Below are positions 13,801 to 23,700 of a stretch of DNA of 64,000 nucleotides, one piece after another. Each line of letters begins with the position of its first letter. The first letter of the stretch is position 1. The notes under the pieces were generated by a model. That model searched no databases, was not told the DNA's origin, and saw nothing but the letters and a program-made list of their open reading frames with translations. Source of the DNA: Sceloporus undulatus (Eukaryota; Chordata; Lepidosauria; Squamata; Phrynosomatidae); contig NC_056523.1 of assembly GCF_019175285.1 (NCBI RefSeq), positions 115,188,115-115,252,114 of the forward strand. Direction: 5' to 3'. The position numbers and the translations under genes are program-made.

Positions 13801-16800
13801 AGTGTAGCAAGAAAGAACAATTATGAGGCACTGAAATAAAAGATGTGAAGGAAGTGGTAACCTTTCTGCACTATTTTCTAGTTACAGAATGTAAACTGAG
13901 AGCCTTATATGCAGAGTTGTGCTGTTTCATGAACAGAAAGCAGCTCCACTCACAACAGATTCACTTGTGTTTTTGCCACTCTCATACCAATTACATCTCC
14001 TCATACACCATCCTAAAGTATTTGACTGGGTCCCTCAAACCTCAGAAGCGTTAGAAGAACTGCAGGAGAGGAGCCAGCAAAAATTTGGAACTGTTTTGTG
14101 CCATCAAACTACTTTCTCCTTGTGCAAAAGGTTTGGTTATAAGCCAGCATACTGTCAAAATGTGCTTGGCAGGATTAATGCACTTTGGAAAGCAAATCTT
14201 CTACAGGTTTTATTAAATCAGCTCAGAGGAGAAGAGTGAGATTTAGACTTGTTGTTCATCTGGACTGGCATGCCCCTGGTGCTTTTTTAAAAAAGGAAAG
14301 ACATTAAACTCTTAAGTGGTCATAGTAAAAGCTTTCTCTTTTTTTTTTCTTCTAATCTTTTTGACAATAACTTTATTTTTATGTGTGGAATATTAAGAAA
14401 TATTGTTATTGGTTGATAATAAAAAAGAAACAATAAAACATCTTCATATAACTGTTGCCTCTACATAAAGCACATACAATTTGTCGAATTAATGGGGCTT
14501 AAATATCTTAAGGCAACAGTTCCCATCTGATCTTGAAAGCTAAGCAGGGTCAGATCTGGTTAATACTTACTTGAGAGATCACCAAGGAATACCAGGTCTG
14601 GGGGTGATATTTCAGAGAAAGGGACGGGCAAAAGCACCTGAGAATTCCTTGCCTAAGAAAACTTTGTGAAATTCATGGGGTTGTCATATGTCCACAAGTG
14701 ACTTGAAGGCACAAAACACATTATAGTGTTATCTAGCATTTCCCTATCTAATGCCTTGGAGATGTGTTGTATTCCAACTCCCCTCACCTAGCACACCAGT
14801 CAGCAATAATGAAAGAAGTAGTCCAATACATCTGGAGCAAGTAAACGTGGACAGATTCTTTTGATGAGGGTGTTCTGAGTCTTTTTAATTAACAAGGGAT
14901 TTATCTTTGATCCCAATGAATTGTAGTGAAATATGAAGTTAGAAAAAATGAAACATGGTGGGAAGGGAAAGGTATAACTCAGAATAACTGATCCTTCCTT
15001 ATAGATAAGGGTGGAGTTACCTGAGGCCCTCAGGACTCCATATTCCATCACTCCTAGGCAGAATTGCAATAAGCAAGAATGCTTGCAGATGTAGTCTAGC
15101 AGTTGGAAGCCACAGGTTTTTCTATCCTGATGTATAAAGAATATGAGATGGCACTACCTAGGACAAAGTTTTCTACAAATGTTTTAATGTCCCCTTTATA
15201 TTTAGTTGTGACCACTTATGTCCACTCTAGCTGAATACATAAAATCAGCATGAATGGCTTAATCTCCTCTCTTCTGAGCTGTCAATGACATATAGGTACT
15301 TCAGCCTGCTAATGGATTATAGAGAATGCATTTCATTGAACCAGTATTGGGAATGTATTCTCCCAGTTAACCTGATGTGCATCTGTCTGATGCTCACCTA
15401 TTAAAGGGGGTTCGGTGGAAGAAGAGCAATCCAATGTCAGAATTGCAACAAAACCTATTTGGGTGCTTTGCCAATTGTGGGAAAATAACTGTGGCACCAT
15501 TTTATAGCTATTTTGCACCTCAAGGGAGGGGTAAGCAAAATGTCCCACAACTTTCTATTACAAGTAATGGGGAGGGAGTTACATAAGCTCCAAGAGATGT
15601 CTAAAAATTTTATCTATGTTGGGAGAACAGCCAGGGCTGAAACAACTCTCAAATGGGGATCAGGAGGCAGATCAAAAGGCAGGCCTACTCCTACAAAGCT
15701 GGAGTGTTATCAAAGACCTTGGAAGAAGATGCCCTCTCATCAGGGCTACTGGGATTCTCTCCTAGGATTGCAGGGAACTTTAGCCTGAATCTATTTCACA
15801 TTGATTTTGGCATATACTGTGAACAAATAGCTATGAAATAACTACATGTTCTCTCCTGCAAGTATCATGATAGGTTGTACTTATTTTAAGAAAATGAAAA
15901 CCAGAGTTCGAAATAGGATTGATGTTAACAAAATGACAGTATTTCATGGCTTGTTAGTGGCACCTTTTTTTAAAAGCGTTTTACTATGGTGACATCCAAC
16001 CAACTGACAAAGGAAGTGGTTTATAGGCTTGGTGTTTTCTGAGTAAGTGGAAATTTACAGCTTAATTGCTTTCAAGTCATTTCAAATTACACAAGTTTCT
16101 TTATTTAGACAAAAATATGATGCAGTGGGGATGTCTCTTTTTGAAGACTAGTTATGAAGGGCACTACAAAATAATTCTAGAAGTAAAAGGGTAAAATGCC
16201 TTTGTTGCATCCCATCAGCCCCAACAATTGAAAATAGTCATTTTGACCACATGCTGCAGCCTAAAACACAGTATGACACAGTACATTTGTTAATCTAAGA
16301 TGGATAAGAACATACAGCAGAACATATGCCCAAAACAGAAGTTCCAGGGCAAGTTCTGTGTTTTATTTTTAGAAAGAGAGAAAGATGGAGACCTAATGTG
16401 TTTTGCAATATTCAGTTTTATTTATAAGAACACAGGTTGAGCAAAGTTGGAGTTAGATAATACTGTCCTTCCAACTTCTTTCTATCCTACATCAGATCTC
16501 CAGAGGGGCACCAACAGATACTCTTAACAGATATTGCTACAGAGCTTCAAAAAGCCTTGATTACATTACAGCTTTAAGTAATGGTATACACCTATTCCTG
16601 CCCTGCTTGTTTTTGTTTCCTTTTCAAATATCCAGACTCTCTCTGTATCATGAATGAACCTTTTAACAATTAATTATTAGAGAGCCGCACTATTAATATG
16701 CATCTACCAAGCCTTGGCTAGACTTTGGCCAACTGTTGTCTTAAGGCACTGGTGGGCAAAATGCAGCCTTCCAGATATTGAACTACAACTCTTATCAGCC

Positions 16801-19800
16801 TTAGCTGGCACAGCCAAATGTGTGGAATGGTGGGAGTTGCAATCTGCAGAAACAATATTTTGGCTACCCCAATTTTAAGGCAAACTTACAGTCCTATTTG
16901 CCAAAATCTGATAGCAAAGTCAAGCCCACAACATTAAATGTTCCTGCTTCAAAAGCAAAAGTCCCTACCTAAACACTGGGACTTTCCTGTGCAAAGTGTG
17001 CTACTATTAGTTTTACAGAAGTATGCATCAGGAGCTCTACATGTGTGAGGGAGAAGGAAATATGTGCAAGCTAAATTATACCTCCTGGTAGTATCTATGA
17101 GACCCTACAGACTGCACTGAATCCTAACATATATATGTCATTCAGACCTGCTGTGTACATTTTCAATGACATTTTCTCTATCTGTGGGCTTTGCTCTTTA
17201 TCTGGATTCTGATTCTTATTCAAATAATGTCTACTTTACAACTTATCATTGACTGAATCCAGGGAAACATTAGAAAAACTTGGCTCATCTATCTAAGAAA
17301 TCCTTAGGAATCTCATAACATGAGATGAGGGTGGAGTGAGGTGAGGAGGATACATGAGCAGAGGTATAGCAATGGGGTGTGTGCAAAATGAGGACTTTGT
17401 CCCCCAAATAAGGATTTCAGCACCAAAATGAAATTTTCTTCAGTTCCCAGAGATAAAAAACACAAAAAATTCACTTTAAACAAAAGGCATTCACAGCATG
17501 GTGGCAATAAGGAGTTTACATTACTGTTCCAAGACTGGTCTTTATATATTAATCACAGCTGGAGACACCCAACTTCCCTTTGCAATACCTACTTGTGCTC
17601 TATGTTTGCCTCATCAGGGTTTTTTAAAAAAGTTCCTGTAGTCTGAGATGTGAACAAGGATAACAGAACAACTCAGTCTCTACCCAATTTCAAGTTGCTC
17701 CTTGTAAAATTTAAATGACAATAAATTACTTTTTGGAGTATTTGGTTAACTGGTTGATCTAATTCAATCTGTCCTATTATAGACGTTTTCATTCAGGGCA
17801 GCTACTTTTTTCGTTCAGAACTTTAAAATTAAATTAGTCAATAAAAAACAAACATCCAACTTTCAGAAAAATCCCATTTATCTGCAATTGCATAATTTGA
17901 GACCTACGGAGTGAAAACAGAGCAGATGGTCTGCGTTAGAAAATGCACATTTGCATGTCAGAAGTAATGTCTCATTTTGCTCCTTCTTTACCATGCAAAG
18001 AAAACCATATATAAGCCTGAAAATCTTGGGAAGGTGCTTGGGTTCTTTGGGTACCTCAGGGGTGTGTGATGTGCAGCAGCATTGCTTCTTCTGGCACCAC
18101 AGAGAAGGAGCCATGCAGCGACTTCTGCCCATGCCACCATCAACATGTGCTGTACTATGCTGACACTTGTTTGAAGAAGAGATGCAGTTTCAATTCAGCC
18201 TATTTATCACTAGTGATTAAAAGCCATTGCAAGACATGTAGTCTGCCCTCCGTATCAACAGATACTGCATCCACAGTTTCAACCGTCTATGGCTTGAAAA
18301 TATTCCCCGAAAAATTCTATAAAGGAAACCTTAATTTTGCCATTTCATATAAGGGACACCATTTTTCTAGCACATTGTATATAATGGGACTTGGGGATTC
18401 ACAGATTTTGGTATTCACAGGAGGTCCTGGAAGCAAACCCCAGTGGATACCAAGAGCCCACTGTACATAACAAAGGTACAAAAGCACCTGAGGAAGGAGA
18501 GAAAATTGAAGTGCCATCTCATTCAAGCTTTTAAGGCAAAAGGAAAAAAGACTAACACCACATGGCCTCAGCCTAGAGGATAATCCATTTAAAAATATTA
18601 ATGACAAAAGAATTCTAAACTGCCCCTTTGCTACAAGCTCACTTTTACTTTAAGCAACAGAGGAAGGCAGAAGCAGAACATTCTGATTTTGAACTGAATT
18701 TATTAGGTTCTTCAATCACTGTAATAAATATATGTTTACTGCATTCTTCTGAGATCCAGAACACACTTATGAGAACTGGTGTTTGTTCACTTTTAAATCA
18801 TACATACACAACAACATGAACTAGTGTAAAATGTGCAGCCTAATGGATGATGTCTGGAAAAGCTCTCCTGAATCTCCTTTGTTGCAAGGACAAAGTGGTC
18901 TACATTAATAATAAAAAAAATCCTATTAGCAACATCCTCAGTAAAGGTATCATTTTTCCTCTGTTGACCTGACCACTGGAAATGTCAGATGAGATCAAAA
19001 CCTCTCAGGGGGAATGGTACAATGGGTAATGGAAGAGGAAATAAGAGAGGTCCTCTATATGAACAGGTACACACACACATTCCCCTTCGGACATCTGCAA
19101 GTCAAAACTGCTGATGGTATTGTCTAGAACCAAATTACGGTAAATGCTTTCCTTATCCATAAAAAAGTTATTGTTCCCAGATAACTATGTCTACAATGAT
19201 CATCCATAATTAGGCCATACCAAATGGAAAAAATGGCCAGATTGAATTAAAATGCTATCAGTGGATTTGTTATGACTGAATGTTTCAGTTTCTCTTTAGA
19301 ATGTATAAATCTTTCACTTGAACTCCTTCTGTGTTGTCCTGGATTTCAAAGTGGAATAAAGTGGAGCTGTTAAGAATCCCATGTTGCTGGAATAACACTA
19401 GTAATGGTCATGACATGCCTTTAAGAACTCAAGAGATTTCTAGCCATTTGCACAGGAAAAGTACTGTTCCAATTCATTGCTTTTAGAATTGTTGCTACTA
19501 AGCTTACTGTGAGTTTTGAATTATTTTACAATATTGCCGTATGACTGCACTGAAACTGAAAAGCATTTTGCTGCCAGCATTTCTTCCAGAAATCAAATAG
19601 TTGGTTTATTCATTTCATGCAATGTCAAACACATTGGAATATGAATATATATATACACACACACACACACATATACATATATATTGTCCTGCCATGATCA
19701 TAGGAATATAGGAAGTTGCCTTATACCAAAAACAAACCATTGATCCATCATTCTTTTCCTGACAGCAACCATCCAGGATTTTAGACATTAGTATCCTCAG

Positions 19801-20560
19801 ATCTTACCCGGTAATTCTGAACCTGGGACCTTCTGTTCAGTTATCAAGACAAATGTGTGTGTTATGGCTATGTTTACTGTCTTTGCATTTTCATACTTTC
19901 ATAACCTTAACATAGGACAATTTGTGATTCCCCTTTGGTAGATGAAATCCCTAGGTGTGCTAAGCAACCTATGTTGTTTCCAAAGAAGTCAAACCGCATG
20001 CACTTTTTCTGGAGTAAAAAGAACTCTTAGTGCCTGAAAAATGCCTGCCTCTGAAAACATGTTTGCTGTCTCTCTGTTTCCTGTCTGAGAGCCTGCAAGT
20101 AGACAAGTTGCACAACTCAGAAGAAGTTTGACTTCTAATGTTTCAACTTGGTTATCATATGGTGAATAATAGTTCAAATGTTAAAGCGTTAATCTAATTA
20201 CTATTTGCATAAGGGGGTTCTCTCTTGGGACCTTGAGAACAGCACTAGCTGAGGGGACTCAGGGATCAACATTCATCCATAAAACCCACTTTTAAATTTA
20301 TGCTCAAGATGGTTGCATCTTTGTGTATTCCTGCATGGCAGGGGGTTGGATGGGACAGCCCTTGTGGTCTCTTCCAACTCTGATTCTATGGTCCTGATAA
20401 ATACCTAACTCAATTTTTCGGAAGTGTTGTGCTTTGCTGACCTATCCAATTTATTTTCAGCACTTCTCCTCACACCCTGCAGAGGAAGAACCACCAAGAG
20501 AGGAGACTCCAGATACTTACCCACGCCAATCTTCTTATCACTTTTGTGCCCAGGAGTCAT
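1743..20560 (-). CDS. DOCK2: DOCK2, 5' part: coding exons 1-5
   Basis: DOCK2 is the leukocyte Rac guanine-nucleotide exchange factor. Exons found are 20560-20521, 13176-13093, 4925-4885, 2918-2863 and 1839-1743. Each has AG/GT borders, and the phases (1, 2, 0, 2 and 0) chain without error into 106 residues. The product starts [13 protein letters not shown] and contains a full SH3 domain ([19 protein letters not shown]), which in the family binds ELMO or folds onto the catalytic DHR-2 domain, and then [13 protein letters not shown], where human has LWEWGSIWKQLYV. The other roughly 1700 residues lie left of the window. Paralogues DOCK1 and DOCK5 share the fold; position next to SPDL1 and better sequence match favour DOCK2. 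Confidence 0.93.
2447..2484. repeat. (AC)19 microsatellite
   Basis: Nineteen uninterrupted AC units in DOCK2 intron 4. The rest of that intron (1840-2862) shows no recognised repeat. Confidence 0.97.
2863..2918 (-). CDS. DOCK2: DOCK2 coding exon 4 (SH3 end)
   Basis: 56 bp with a TTCTTCCAACAG acceptor and a GTAATG donor. [12 protein letters not shown] is identical to human and closes the SH3 domain; TVVEKK follows. Confidence 0.96.
3306..3440. mobile_element. hAT-like MITE
   Basis: Ends are inverted copies of roughly CTCAGCCTGCTGGTCTTCCAGATGT and ACATCTAGAGGACCCAAGGTTGAGA. This is the 'tggttctcaacctg' type of short nonautonomous hAT copy common in reptiles. Old and diverged. The rest of intron 3 (2919-4884) holds no clear element; 4670-4770 resembles an unclassified reptile repeat. 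Confidence 0.6.
4885..4925 (-). CDS. DOCK2: DOCK2 coding exon 3 (SH3 microexon)
   Basis: Only 41 bp: two bases and 13 codons, with a TTTTAG acceptor and a GTGAGT donor. It encodes [14 protein letters not shown], where human has DWYRGYLIKHKMLQ. The Trp is the SH3 ligand-groove residue. Confidence 0.93.
5415..5535. mobile_element. Partial copy of the long-palindrome element
   Basis: Contains CACTTCCTAAACATCAGGGAA and CCCTGAATCATTCAGGGAGC, closely matching 11495-11570 inside the 676-bp palindrome. It ends at TTCTTATGAAC, near the palindrome's centre, so roughly half an arm remains. Confidence 0.55.
5742..5985 (-). mobile_element. tRNA-headed CORE-type SINE
   Basis: Read on the minus strand it starts with a tRNA-like head (GGTATAGTGGTTTGAGCG, then B box GGTTCAAGTCC) and continues with the CORE segment GTGACCTTGGGCAAGTCACA and a tail GACTTGAAGATGCAC. 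Older, diverged copy. Confidence 0.75.
7436..7660 (-). mobile_element. tRNA-headed CORE-type SINE
   Basis: Same family and orientation as the copy at 5742. The CORE block (GTGACCTTGGGCAAGTCACA) is near 7550-7570 and the A-box-like tRNA head near 7650. The tail keeps GTCACCATATGCCAGAAATG. Confidence 0.75.
8724..8952. mobile_element. Palindromic DNA-transposon MITE
   Basis: The two ends are inverted copies over about 50 bp (CTAGGGCTGCTGCCACACTG against CTAAGGCTGCATCTGCACTG). The inner part is paired too (GAATCCTGGGATTT against AAATCCCAGAATTC). No ORF. hAT-like is the best guess. Confidence 0.7.
9310..10361 (-). mobile_element. BovB (RTE) LINE, 3' part
   Basis: On the minus strand 9614-9327 reads [20 protein letters not shown] and [17 protein letters not shown], the C-terminal end of the BovB ORF2. 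The sequence continues to about 10361, interrupted by a hAT copy at 9977-10174. It is 5'-truncated, as most LINE copies are, and carries stops and frameshifts, so it is inactive. Confidence 0.8.
9977..10174. mobile_element. OC1 (OposCharlie1)-like hAT MITE inside BovB
   Basis: 198 bp starting CAGTGATGGCGAACCTATGG and ending GGTTCACCATCACTG, so the termini are inverted repeats. The 8-bp target GTCTAGGT is duplicated exactly at 9969-9976 and 10175-10182, the hAT signature. The terminal sequence matches what I remember of OC1, a hAT family reported as horizontally transferred among tetrapods. Confidence 0.9.
10555..10704 (+). repeat. L2-type tail and (CAT)n before an assembly gap
   Basis: A L2-like 3' end (GATGTACTGCCCTTTGG, then TTATAAATAAA) runs into a CAT microsatellite that stops at the gap. 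Confidence 0.6.
10705..10804. other. Assembly gap of exactly 100 N
   Basis: One hundred N bases, flanked on both sides by (CAT)n (10672-10704 and 10805-10837). The round length suggests a placeholder. Any methionine-run ORF across it is meaningless. Confidence 0.98.
11055..11236 (-). mobile_element. CORE-type SINE, internally deleted
   Basis: Same family as 5742 and 7436: GACTTATGGTGACCCTTAGG at the tail side and CCAATAAGCCATGCTGGCTC at the tRNA-head side. Part of the CORE segment is missing. Confidence 0.65.
11246..11921. mobile_element. 676-bp near-perfect palindrome (fold-back element)
   Basis: The left end AAGATGATCACACGAGAACT and the reverse complement of the right end (AAGATGATCACATGAAGACT) match, and matching continues inward to the centre at about 11576 (TTCCTATGAA facing TTCATAGGAA). 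The arms are about 331 and 345 bp. There is no coding sequence. A DNA-transposon fold-back or MITE is the likely source; family unknown. Confidence 0.85.
11927..12065 (-). mobile_element. L2 LINE 3' tail fragment
   Basis: Read on the minus strand it ends GGGAGAAAAGCAGCATATAAA and an A-rich tail with TAAA units, the common end of squamate L2 copies. Confidence 0.65.
12070..12823 (+). mobile_element. L2 LINE, degraded 3' end
   Basis: The frame near 12433 reads [13 protein letters not shown], the conserved stretch near the L2 ORF2 C-terminus. The copy ends in AATAAAGAAATATTTATAAA. Many disruptions. It lies tail-to-head against the minus-strand L2 tail just upstream. Confidence 0.65.
13093..13176 (-). 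CDS. DOCK2: DOCK2 coding exon 2 (SH3, first half)
   Basis: 84 bp between a TTTTCATAG acceptor and a GTAAGA donor. It encodes [18 protein letters not shown] followed by VVHILEDCE; human is IYNFQGSGAPQLSLQIGD. IYNF is the ALYDY-type SH3 motif and the ED pair lies in the RT loop region. Confidence 0.95.
13177..14500. other. DOCK2 intron 1, first part
   Basis: 13440-13510 has paired AAACCATGGTTTG-like and AACCATAATTTAG segments, probably a decayed MITE. Nothing else recognised. Confidence 0.35.
14505..14722 (+). mobile_element. 5S rRNA-derived SINE
   Basis: The head reads CCCATCTGATCTTGAAAGC then TAAGCAGGGTCAGATCTGGTT, a clear match to the internal-promoter half of 5S rRNA. The tail is GTGACTTGAAGGCAC, shared with the tRNA-headed SINEs here. 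This fits the 5S-Sauria type SINEs. It is not a functional 5S gene: it is diverged, lacks the 5' part of 5S and is fused to a SINE body. Confidence 0.85.
16738..16878. mobile_element. hAT-like MITE
   Basis: TGGTGGGCAAAATGCAGCCT, then TTGAACTACAACTCTTATCA and GGTGGGAGTTGCAATCTGCA, typical of short reptile hAT copies with loosely inverted halves. Flanking 14723-16737 and 16879-18238 show nothing I recognise. Confidence 0.5.
18241..18463. mobile_element. Tigger-like (Tc1/mariner) MITE
   Basis: Starts GTCTGCCCTCCGTATCAAC and ends GATACCAAGAGCCCACTG, imperfect inverted termini flanked by TA on both sides. Same family as 46957-47180. Open frames across it are chance. Confidence 0.7.
18464..19693. 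other. DOCK2 intron 1, no recognised element
   Basis: Only an alternating TATA/CACACA microsatellite near 19645-19685 is seen. No coding exon or repeat was recognised. Confidence 0.4.
19694..19842 (-). mobile_element. tRNA-derived SINE, second family
   Basis: On the plus strand it runs ATAGGAAGTTGCCTTATACC to GAACCTGGGACCTTCTG. The reverse complement of the latter is a tRNA B box (CAGAAGGTCCCAGGTTC). The A-box end is lost. Confidence 0.6.
20318..20398 (+). mobile_element. CR1 LINE 3' tail
   Basis: GCAGGGGGTTGGATGGGACA followed by TCTCTTCCAACTCTGATTC is the characteristic CR1 3' end. Only about 80 bp remain, 120 bp downstream of DOCK2 exon 1 within intron 1. Confidence 0.75.
20521..20560 (-). 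CDS. DOCK2: DOCK2 coding exon 1
   Basis: Forty bases encode [13 protein letters not shown] plus the first base of Ala, ending at a strong GTAAGT donor. Human has MAPWRKADKERHGV. A second in-frame ATG lies six codons upstream at 20578, with a stop two codons before it. I chose the downstream ATG because it aligns with human. Confidence 0.85.
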
Positions 20561-20578
20561 TGCCAACAAGTCCAGCAT

Positions 20579-20830
20579 GATTCAGTAGGAAGGCTGAATG
20601 GGAACAGAGGCAGAATGGATAAAATCCAGCAATGTACACAAATGGAGCCCACTGCCACTTTAGCTACTGCAACAGCAGCATTGGTCTCTGCTCGTCTCAC
20701 AATCTCTCTACTTCCTTCCTCTTTCTCAAGGCTCTCTTTTCCTCATCGTGGCTCTTTGACACTAAATGAAAGTGATCTTGATGTGCAGAGAAAGAGGCAA
20801 TACTAACTGGCTGCCTCGCTTACAGGACAA
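20579..20830 (-). promoter_or_regulatory. DOCK2: Probable DOCK2 5' UTR and proximal promoter
   Basis: No intron acceptor is needed before the ATG, so transcription probably starts here. No CpG island or clear TATA box is seen. A purine-rich AGAGGAAGGAAGT on the minus strand (20722-20710) resembles an ETS/PU.1 site, fitting a blood-cell gene. Short upstream ATGs occur, including an in-frame one at 20578. The start site is inferred. Confidence 0.4.
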
Positions 20831-20990
20831 GGAGAGTCTCTCTCTCACACACACATAGGAACATAAGGAAAGTCACTCCAAACTAAGCAAATGAAGGAGT
20901 TTAAACACTTCAGACAATCTCCAAAGACATGTTATTAAAAACCAATCAGTTAACTACTGTGTATTCTTAATCTGAGAATACATCAGTTTG

Positions 20991-20992
<2 letters not shown>

Positions 20993-21033
<41 letters not shown>

Positions 21034-21034
21034 C
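20993..21034. repeat. (GT)n-(GC)n alternating purine-pyrimidine run
   Basis: GT repeats pass directly into GCGCGCGC, 42 bp in all, a sequence able to adopt Z-DNA. It lies about 200 bp beyond the likely DOCK2 promoter. Confidence 0.95.
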
Positions 21035-21369
21035 AGAGGTGGGGGCAGGGGGTAATCATGCACATATATCCAGAATCACAGTGACATCACAGAAATTGTA
21101 ACTAACATCAGAGCCACAAACTTAGTCAAGAACCTGTCCAAGCCCTCTGAAAATAAGGGCAACTTGTGTGTTTTATTTTATCTTTCACATTTCTTGTTTT
21201 TTTAAAACAGACGGGACACTTTAGTGGATCTGGGGGCCATTTTTGTGACTGGGACCATCCAAGGCACACACAGACTGTCAACATTTTAAACAAATCCAGA
21301 TGTGGCTAAAAAGCTACTTCTGATTTTGAAAAATAGACACATTCTTTTAAAATATATATATTAACAGTA

Positions 21370-21670
21370 TGGGGACGGGAATCTATTTAGTCACTCCTCC
21401 TGGGTGCTAAATTTTTCAGTACATTCATCTTGATCATCTCATAGAGTTTTATATTATATTCATTTATATTCATATAGTTTTAACAACCAATCCTCTACCT
21501 TTGGTATCTCCATGCTTTTCCATGTTTTACCATGTAAAGTAAAATTTTCCAATATTTATTTTTGGCTTGTGTATCTAGAGTATTTAGCATATTTAACAAA
21601 TATATTTCCGGTGCCAATTGGTAATCAGTTTTTAATGTTTGGATATTAAGGTGTACTGTATATCTGCTTC

Positions 21671-21716
<46 letters not shown>

Positions 21717-21905
21717 TGCAAGAGGGAAATGTCACCAGATGTGGAAAAAAGTTTTTTCTCTCTGGATTTCCAACAAATACCACTAGCATTTTTAGAAATT
21801 TTTGCTACCTTCTCCAGGGTTAGATACCATCTAAAAACGTTTTGTAAATTTCTTTTAGTTTATAGCTACTTGTAAATTTCAAATAAAAGTCTCTGTTTAA
21901 CCCAA
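21370..21905 (-). mobile_element. L1 LINE, ORF2 C-terminal fragment
   Basis: On the minus strand 21880-21720 reads RWYLTLEKVAKISKNASGIC and WKSREKK, the region before the L1 C-terminal zinc-knuckle-like WWSC segment. L1-like sequence resumes beyond an (ATT)15 microsatellite at 21672-21717. Dead copy with several breaks. Confidence 0.65.
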
Positions 21906-23700
21906 GCTTTCTCAGAATTGTACTGATCAATTAATGGACTTTAAATGAAATACGTCTATTTTTATGGCTTGTTTTGTCTTGGCCTTAATTTTGAATATTA
22001 CACAAGCTTGAAACAGACGGACCAAAACGACTACAGTGGGACTATGCCGATGCCATTTGTGTCGGGTCTGCAGCAATCGCACACACCTAGCACCAATCCA
22101 GGCCGCTGCCGCGGTCCTGAATCAGGTTGCGGGACGGAGCAGATTCTTCCCACTCCTTTTTGGCCTCGTTCTTTTCTGAATACACACTGTCGGTGCAGTT
22201 TCCTACCACATTTGGAATGTGCATCATCTAAATGCTACATCCTGAATGCAGCAGGAAACCGTGACATTTGGCCCATCTATTTCCGGCCATAATATACTTT
22301 ACTATCAATCAGGGAATTACAAAGTAGATCCTGGAACGGAATGTATTTTTGTGGTTTCAGATTTTCCAGACCAGTCAAAAAGAAATCAAAAGGAATCAGG
22401 TGTGGCAATTCACATTTTAAATAGGGTACAGCCCCCCACATCCACAATGGTGTACTATTTTGCACAAAAGTAGCTGCTTTTTAAAGGCATAAGTAGACAT
22501 CTGGCCATTTCCCCCCTCCCCTCCTTTTTGGGAGGCCATGTGAATCCCAGGTAGGTATTTGGCCCCTAGACCTTCCAGTTTCACATCCTCGTGCAGATGA
22601 AAAATCTGGTGATTTCAGAGGGATCTTTATGCCTGCATTATTTCAACATTTTACTGGTCCTGGACTCATAGCAACTCACTTGACCAAGAATTGCTTCTTC
22701 TATTCATTTACCTGTTTTTCTTGTCTTGTGTGCAAAATTTGTCTCTCACCTTTCTTGCTTTACTCTTCATGATATCCTATCACCACATCCACATTTTGCA
22801 TTTCTGTTACAATTAATACTCTCTCACCTTGATATATGTGTCTGTCCAGAAAAGGTCCACTCCAACCATATATTAAGAGGACTGGAATCCATGAATGCTT
22901 ATTATAAAAATTTCTTTTTCTCAGTTAGTCTTAGAAGTGCTACAAGACTTCAAAGTATACAGTTTGTGAACCTGTTACAAGTGTACATGCCCCTAGCTAT
23001 CACTTCTACCCTTTATTAAGTTATGCTGTGTAGAATATAATGACCATACCTGCTTTCAAAGTTTTGTCCTTGTTCAGTCTCTCAGTTTAAAATGCCCTTT
23101 AAGATATCTAGACTTATTGAGTACTAAAAATGAAGTCTGGCCTTTAGTTGTACATTTCTGAAATGGCAGTTGCTTTTAGAGTTTTTTTTACAGATATTCC
23201 AGCTTAACATGGCTGGGCATATACACTATTGGGGGTTAAAGCACCTAAGACTGTTTAAAGATCACTGACATTGGTGAAGAAACAAAGCATGGGCTGTTAA
23301 TAGTTTGCTTTAAGAGCCTTCAGCCACAGTCAGTAGCATAGTAAGTGTCTCTAATGAACAGCAGCGCTGTCTAGAAAGGGGAGGGGGAAACAGGTGCCCT
23401 TTTGTCATTAACACACTAAAATGAAATCTGGTTGCAATTTGGCTTTGAAACACCTGAATTGTAGAAAGAATCAGTTATATTCAAGAGGCACTCCATGGAC
23501 ACAGGTAGTAGTCGGCAAAGTGGCCATTTTAAAGCTGAGATAGTTCTAAAAAGTTAAAGGTTTTTTTCTATTAAAAAGCAGAATTCTGCTTGCATACAAC
23601 AAAAGGAATTAAAGGTAACTACTGAAAGAGCTTATTAATTTTGACTTCTTTTTTAAAAAGTAAGTTGATGTGTCTATGCTAACTGCCAACCGCATCAAAA
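21906..23700. other. Intergenic, largely unrecognised
   Basis: 22015-22300 is locally CpG-rich (CTGCCGCGG, TGCGGGACGG) against AT-rich surroundings and may be a decayed DNA element. Nothing recognised in 22300-23700. Confidence 0.35.

Noticed and set aside
14519-14610. A 5S rRNA gene
   Set aside because: Only part of 5S is present, with many substitutions, joined to a SINE tail.
18066-18470. 134-codon plus-strand frame
   Set aside because: Over half lies in a Tigger-like MITE; no protein similarity.
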